The notes beneath the pieces are model-generated. The model was given only the letters and a program-made list of their open reading frames with translations, made no database searches and was not told where the DNA came from. The position numbers and the translations under genes were made by a program. Shown here piece after piece: positions 60,913-64,000 of a stretch of 64,000 nt of DNA (position 1 is its first letter; each line of letters begins with the position of its first letter). The DNA is from Tribonema minus (Eukaryota > Sar > Xanthophyceae > Tribonematales > Tribonemataceae), in the NCBI GenBank assembly GCA_017506865.1, contig JAFCMP010000127.1, positions 1 through 64,000 on the forward strand, in the 5' to 3' direction.

Positions 60913-63381
60913 CTGCTGCCGAGCCTGGCGCTAAAGCAGTGGCCGAAGGTGTCGGGCGTATACCAGTCAAAGGGCGATTTCCGTGCCGCAACGCGGCACC
61001 TTGAGTACCTGAAGTCTGTGGAGAGCCAGGGGATGAGTGGCGACGCAGGGGCCCCTTGTCTATTTACTACGGCGGGGGACACCGGCGGCAACCTCGCAAA
61101 CGCTGGTTTGCAGCAGTCGCAGCACCAGCACCAGCACCAGGTGCTGCAAGGGCAGCGCAAGCCAGAAGCGCCAACTGCGGCGGCAGCGACGGTGACGGCG
61201 GCGGCGGCGACGGCAATGGCGGCGACGACAGCGGCAGCAGCAGCACCAGCGGCAGTGGACCCAGCAGCGCCTGCTCTGGCTCTGCCTCCAGTCCTGACAG
61301 CAATGACAGAGAGGAGGGAGGCCGAGGAGTACCTGCGCCACACGCTGCAGCTGGAACCGCGTGACCAGGAGGCTGGCACATCGGCACAGGCAATGGCACA
61401 GCACCAGCACCAGCGGCAGCAGCAGCAACAGCAACAGCGACAGCAGCAGTGGCAGCAGCACCAGCAGGAGCAGCAGCAGCGCCAGCAGCGCCAGCAGCAT
61501 AGGCGGCAGCAGCAGCAGCAGCAGCAGCGTGGCCACCCTGCCCTTCACGAGCAGGGCCGGCAGCAGCGGAAGCAGCAGCAGAAGCAACATCCGCAGCGTT
61601 TGCCGATGCGTGGTGAGTGCAGTGTGCCGCTGTGTTGCCCCTTTCGCCACTGCTATAGAAATTGCTGCAGTTTTTTTACCGCCATGCTGCAACAGTCAAC
61701 GCAGCACCAGCAGCCATTGCCCGTGTTTAGAGCTGCGCCATGGCTACCAGCAGCAGCAGGCGCAGGGGCTGCAACATAGGGATGGCAGCAGGGGCAGCAT
61801 CAAGAGCAGCGCTACAGATGGATACGCTCTGCCTGCCTGTTATGATGCAGGCACGGACTGAAGTGTCGCTTGTGTGGCCTGATGATGCTGATGAGCTTCA
61901 ATACAATGCTGATGAGCTTCTATACAAGTCATTCCACGTCGTGTGTGAGCCTTATCCTGATGGCCTCAGTGGCCCACAATGTAGTCAAATCGTGCCCTTC
62001 CCCACTGGTGCTGCTGCTGCGGCAGCATCACCCCACAGCTCAGCTACACCCAGTGCTTCAAGCAACAGCCTTTGACCACGCGTCCTCGTGCAACTGCTCT
62101 GGCACCGCGCAGGCTCTGCTCCAGCGACAGCACCAGCCAGCCCCCGCAGCGGAGCACTGACACCGCAGAGTACACCGCCGGGCATTCTTCGTGAGGCGCC
62201 CTCACTGCTCCCCCCTCCTGGCGACACTCGGAACGAGGCGCCATCACCGCTGCGCTCCCCTAGTCCCACGGCAACACCAGCGCCCCCTCATGGTGGAGCG
62301 CTGTCGCCAACGAGTCCGCGCAACGGAGCGCCGCCACCGCCCGCCCTTCATCGCAAGCTCTCATCGCCGCCGCGCCCGCCTAACAAGGCGCCATCGCCGC
62401 CGCCCGTCTGCGGCGGCGCGCTGTCAACGGCGCGTGGCCCTGGCGGAGCGCTGCCACCTGCGGGCGCCAACAAATCGCCGCCAACGCGGCAGGTGTCGCC
62501 TGCGTCATCGCCGCCGTCGCCGCCGTTGAAGTCGACGCTGGCTTCACGCTGCGCATCGCTGCCGCCTCCTGCGTCGCCGCTGCCGCCGCTGTCGCCTCCC
62601 ATGCCGGGGCAATCGCCGCATCAGAAGCTGCGGACGCCGTCACCGCAGCAGCCACCGTCCCCGCAACGGCAGCAGCAGCAGCAGCGGCAACAGCAGCGGC
62701 AGCAGCAGCAGCAGCCCTCCGCTGCGCCAGTGTGTCAAGAAGAGAGCGCAGCGGCTGAGCTGGCGAGGAAGGCTGGGGCTGCAAAGGGGAATGGCGTGCG
62801 CGCAGTCAAGCACGCTGAGCAGGTACATGGCACTTGTTGTGATGTCGATAGTGCATGTTTGCAGCATTGTTTTAGGACCCTGTGCCTTGCATAGGTAACT
62901 GATCATGAGAGGGCAGCGAGCTCATTGCCGCACAGAGACAGGGTATGCACACTGTCGCACCAGGTGCTTTACACTCCTGGCGCAGTGCTTTGGATCAGCT
63001 CAAAGCAGTAGTACTTCAGAAGTATATTGTTCTGACACAGGCCGCCTATCATTTTCTCCGCACCGTGGCAGTGAGGCATTGAACACTCACAAATACTCTT
63101 GTGACAACCACTCAAGCCACACCGCATGCGTATCTTCTCGCCTCTGCAGACTCCGAAGGCAAGCGTCGCTTGCGTAAACACAGCGACGAGTGCGAGTCCT
63201 GCCGTGGTGCAAAACGCCCCTGCCCAGCTGGCCGCAGCGCAATTGGACGATAACCGCTGCCGCGCGCCGGCGAGCGGAGCATCGCTGTCTCCTGCGACGG
63301 CGCAGCACCGCGCCGACGACACTGTGCCGTCGGGTGCCGCACCCAGTCACGACTGTGATGGCTTTGTGGACGCAGGCTCGG
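60913..63381 (+). CDS. Gln/Pro-rich protein gene, partial, three joined exons
   Basis: Inferred exons 60913-61612, 62113-62822 and 63150-63381 join in phases 1 and 0 and end in phase 1 at a GTGAGT donor, so the gene continues past the window. The first part has KVSGVYQSKGDFRAATRH, which weakly recalls the start of an AP2 domain. It is followed by Ala and Gln runs and a helix (ERREAEEYLRHTLQL). The second exon is Pro/Ser-rich with repeated GAL and PSPP motifs and ends in another Gln run and AAELARKAGAAKG. The third is Ala/Ser-rich. No family is assigned. A nuclear regulator would suit the composition but is not shown. Confidence 0.45.
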
Positions 63382-64000
63382 GTGAGTGCCTTCTACAAAA
63401 AGCGAGCTCAGCGCGCCTCGACGAATGGTACCGCTTTTCTGCCTAGCCTGTGGCGCATGTCAGTGCCATGTTGCGCACGTCAGTACCATGTGTGCACTGC
63501 GGACAGGCATCTCTATGTCGCTGAAGCATGCGGCAGTGCTCAGGGTGCTTCATTGTACTGATGTCACAGGCCCCTCCAGAGTGCTTAGAGTCCCCCCAGA
63601 TTGCTCTTTCATATGTGCTCTGTGCGACTGCTGCATTGGCCCTTGCCACGCTTGAGCGTGCGCAGAATGCTCACTGGCTGCACATGACGGCACTCTCTCA
63701 TGTTGTGACACATCTCTGAAGAAACAGAGGCTGCAGCGCTGAAGGTGAAAGCAGTTACGCCATGACCGGATACTATGACTGGATATTCACACACAACGTA
63801 AAAGTATGTACTTCTGTAGCTGGCCTGGCTGCCAGTGAGCGTAGGTAGCGCTTAATGTTAGCTGTGTTTGCTGATGCGCTGTGAGCGCACGCTTGACACA
63901 GCATGAGAGCTGCAAATCCTGCAATCTTTATAGGGCTTCCGCCTTTCAACCAGAAGTAAGTAGAGTACTCTTGGCGCACCCAAAAGAACCATGAAGGTGA
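63382..64000. other. Probable intron of the preceding partial gene
   Basis: No supported coding frame follows the donor at 63382. The sequence ends at the window edge inside this region. Confidence 0.4.

Overview
The window is nuclear DNA from a eukaryote, most likely a photosynthetic stramenopile (heterokont) alga. Five things point there: GT-AG introns of 0.4-2.2 kb in almost every gene; two genes whose proteins begin with a signal peptide followed by a Phe-containing cleavage motif (the bipartite targeting of complex red-derived plastids); an ankyrin-type 27-residue repeat of a style common in brown-algal and related genomes; an AP2/ERF-domain protein; and many interstitial TTAGGG/CCCTAA tracts. 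The DNA is GC-rich, with long pure C or G runs. No bacterial genes, rRNA, tRNA or CRISPR were seen.

Layout. 879-2611 (+): broken ankyrin-repeat gene. 2612-6681: no recognised gene, homopolymer-rich. 6682-8658 (-): three-exon AP2/ERF protein with a 27-nt microexon. 10361-25936 (-): 14-exon gene for a 790-residue plastid-targeted protein with two ArsA/GET3 ATPase domains. All exon phases agree. 26052-27877 (+): three-exon, probably thylakoid-lumen protein of unknown function, head-to-head with the ATPase gene across 115 bp. 27878-36561: long stretch without a recognised gene. 36562 to about 58971 (+): a very exon-rich gene for an Ala-rich coiled-coil protein with an internal array of two-exon modules and one transmembrane exon. 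59014-63381 (+): low-complexity Ala/Ser/Gln/Pro-rich coding sequence, running off the window.

The most unusual feature is intron architecture. In the ATPase gene nearly every intron contains several decayed tandem copies of the edge of the neighbouring exon together with its splice site. Copies of an exon's 5' edge lie upstream of it, and copies of its 3' edge lie downstream. The coiled-coil gene shows the same habit, plus duplicated whole exons. Two inverted (palindromic) exon-like duplications occur, one in each gene. A roughly 140-bp element with several small hairpins is found almost identical in an intron of each large gene, in the sense orientation both times. A 237-bp hAT-type MITE with a perfect 8-bp target duplication sits in one intron.

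Limits: exon coordinates were derived by hand from splice motifs and reading-frame continuity. They are strong for the ATPase, AP2 and lumen genes. They are weaker for the coiled-coil gene (start, region 42.4-42.5 kb, region 52.9-53.2 kb, 3' end) and weakest for 59-64 kb.
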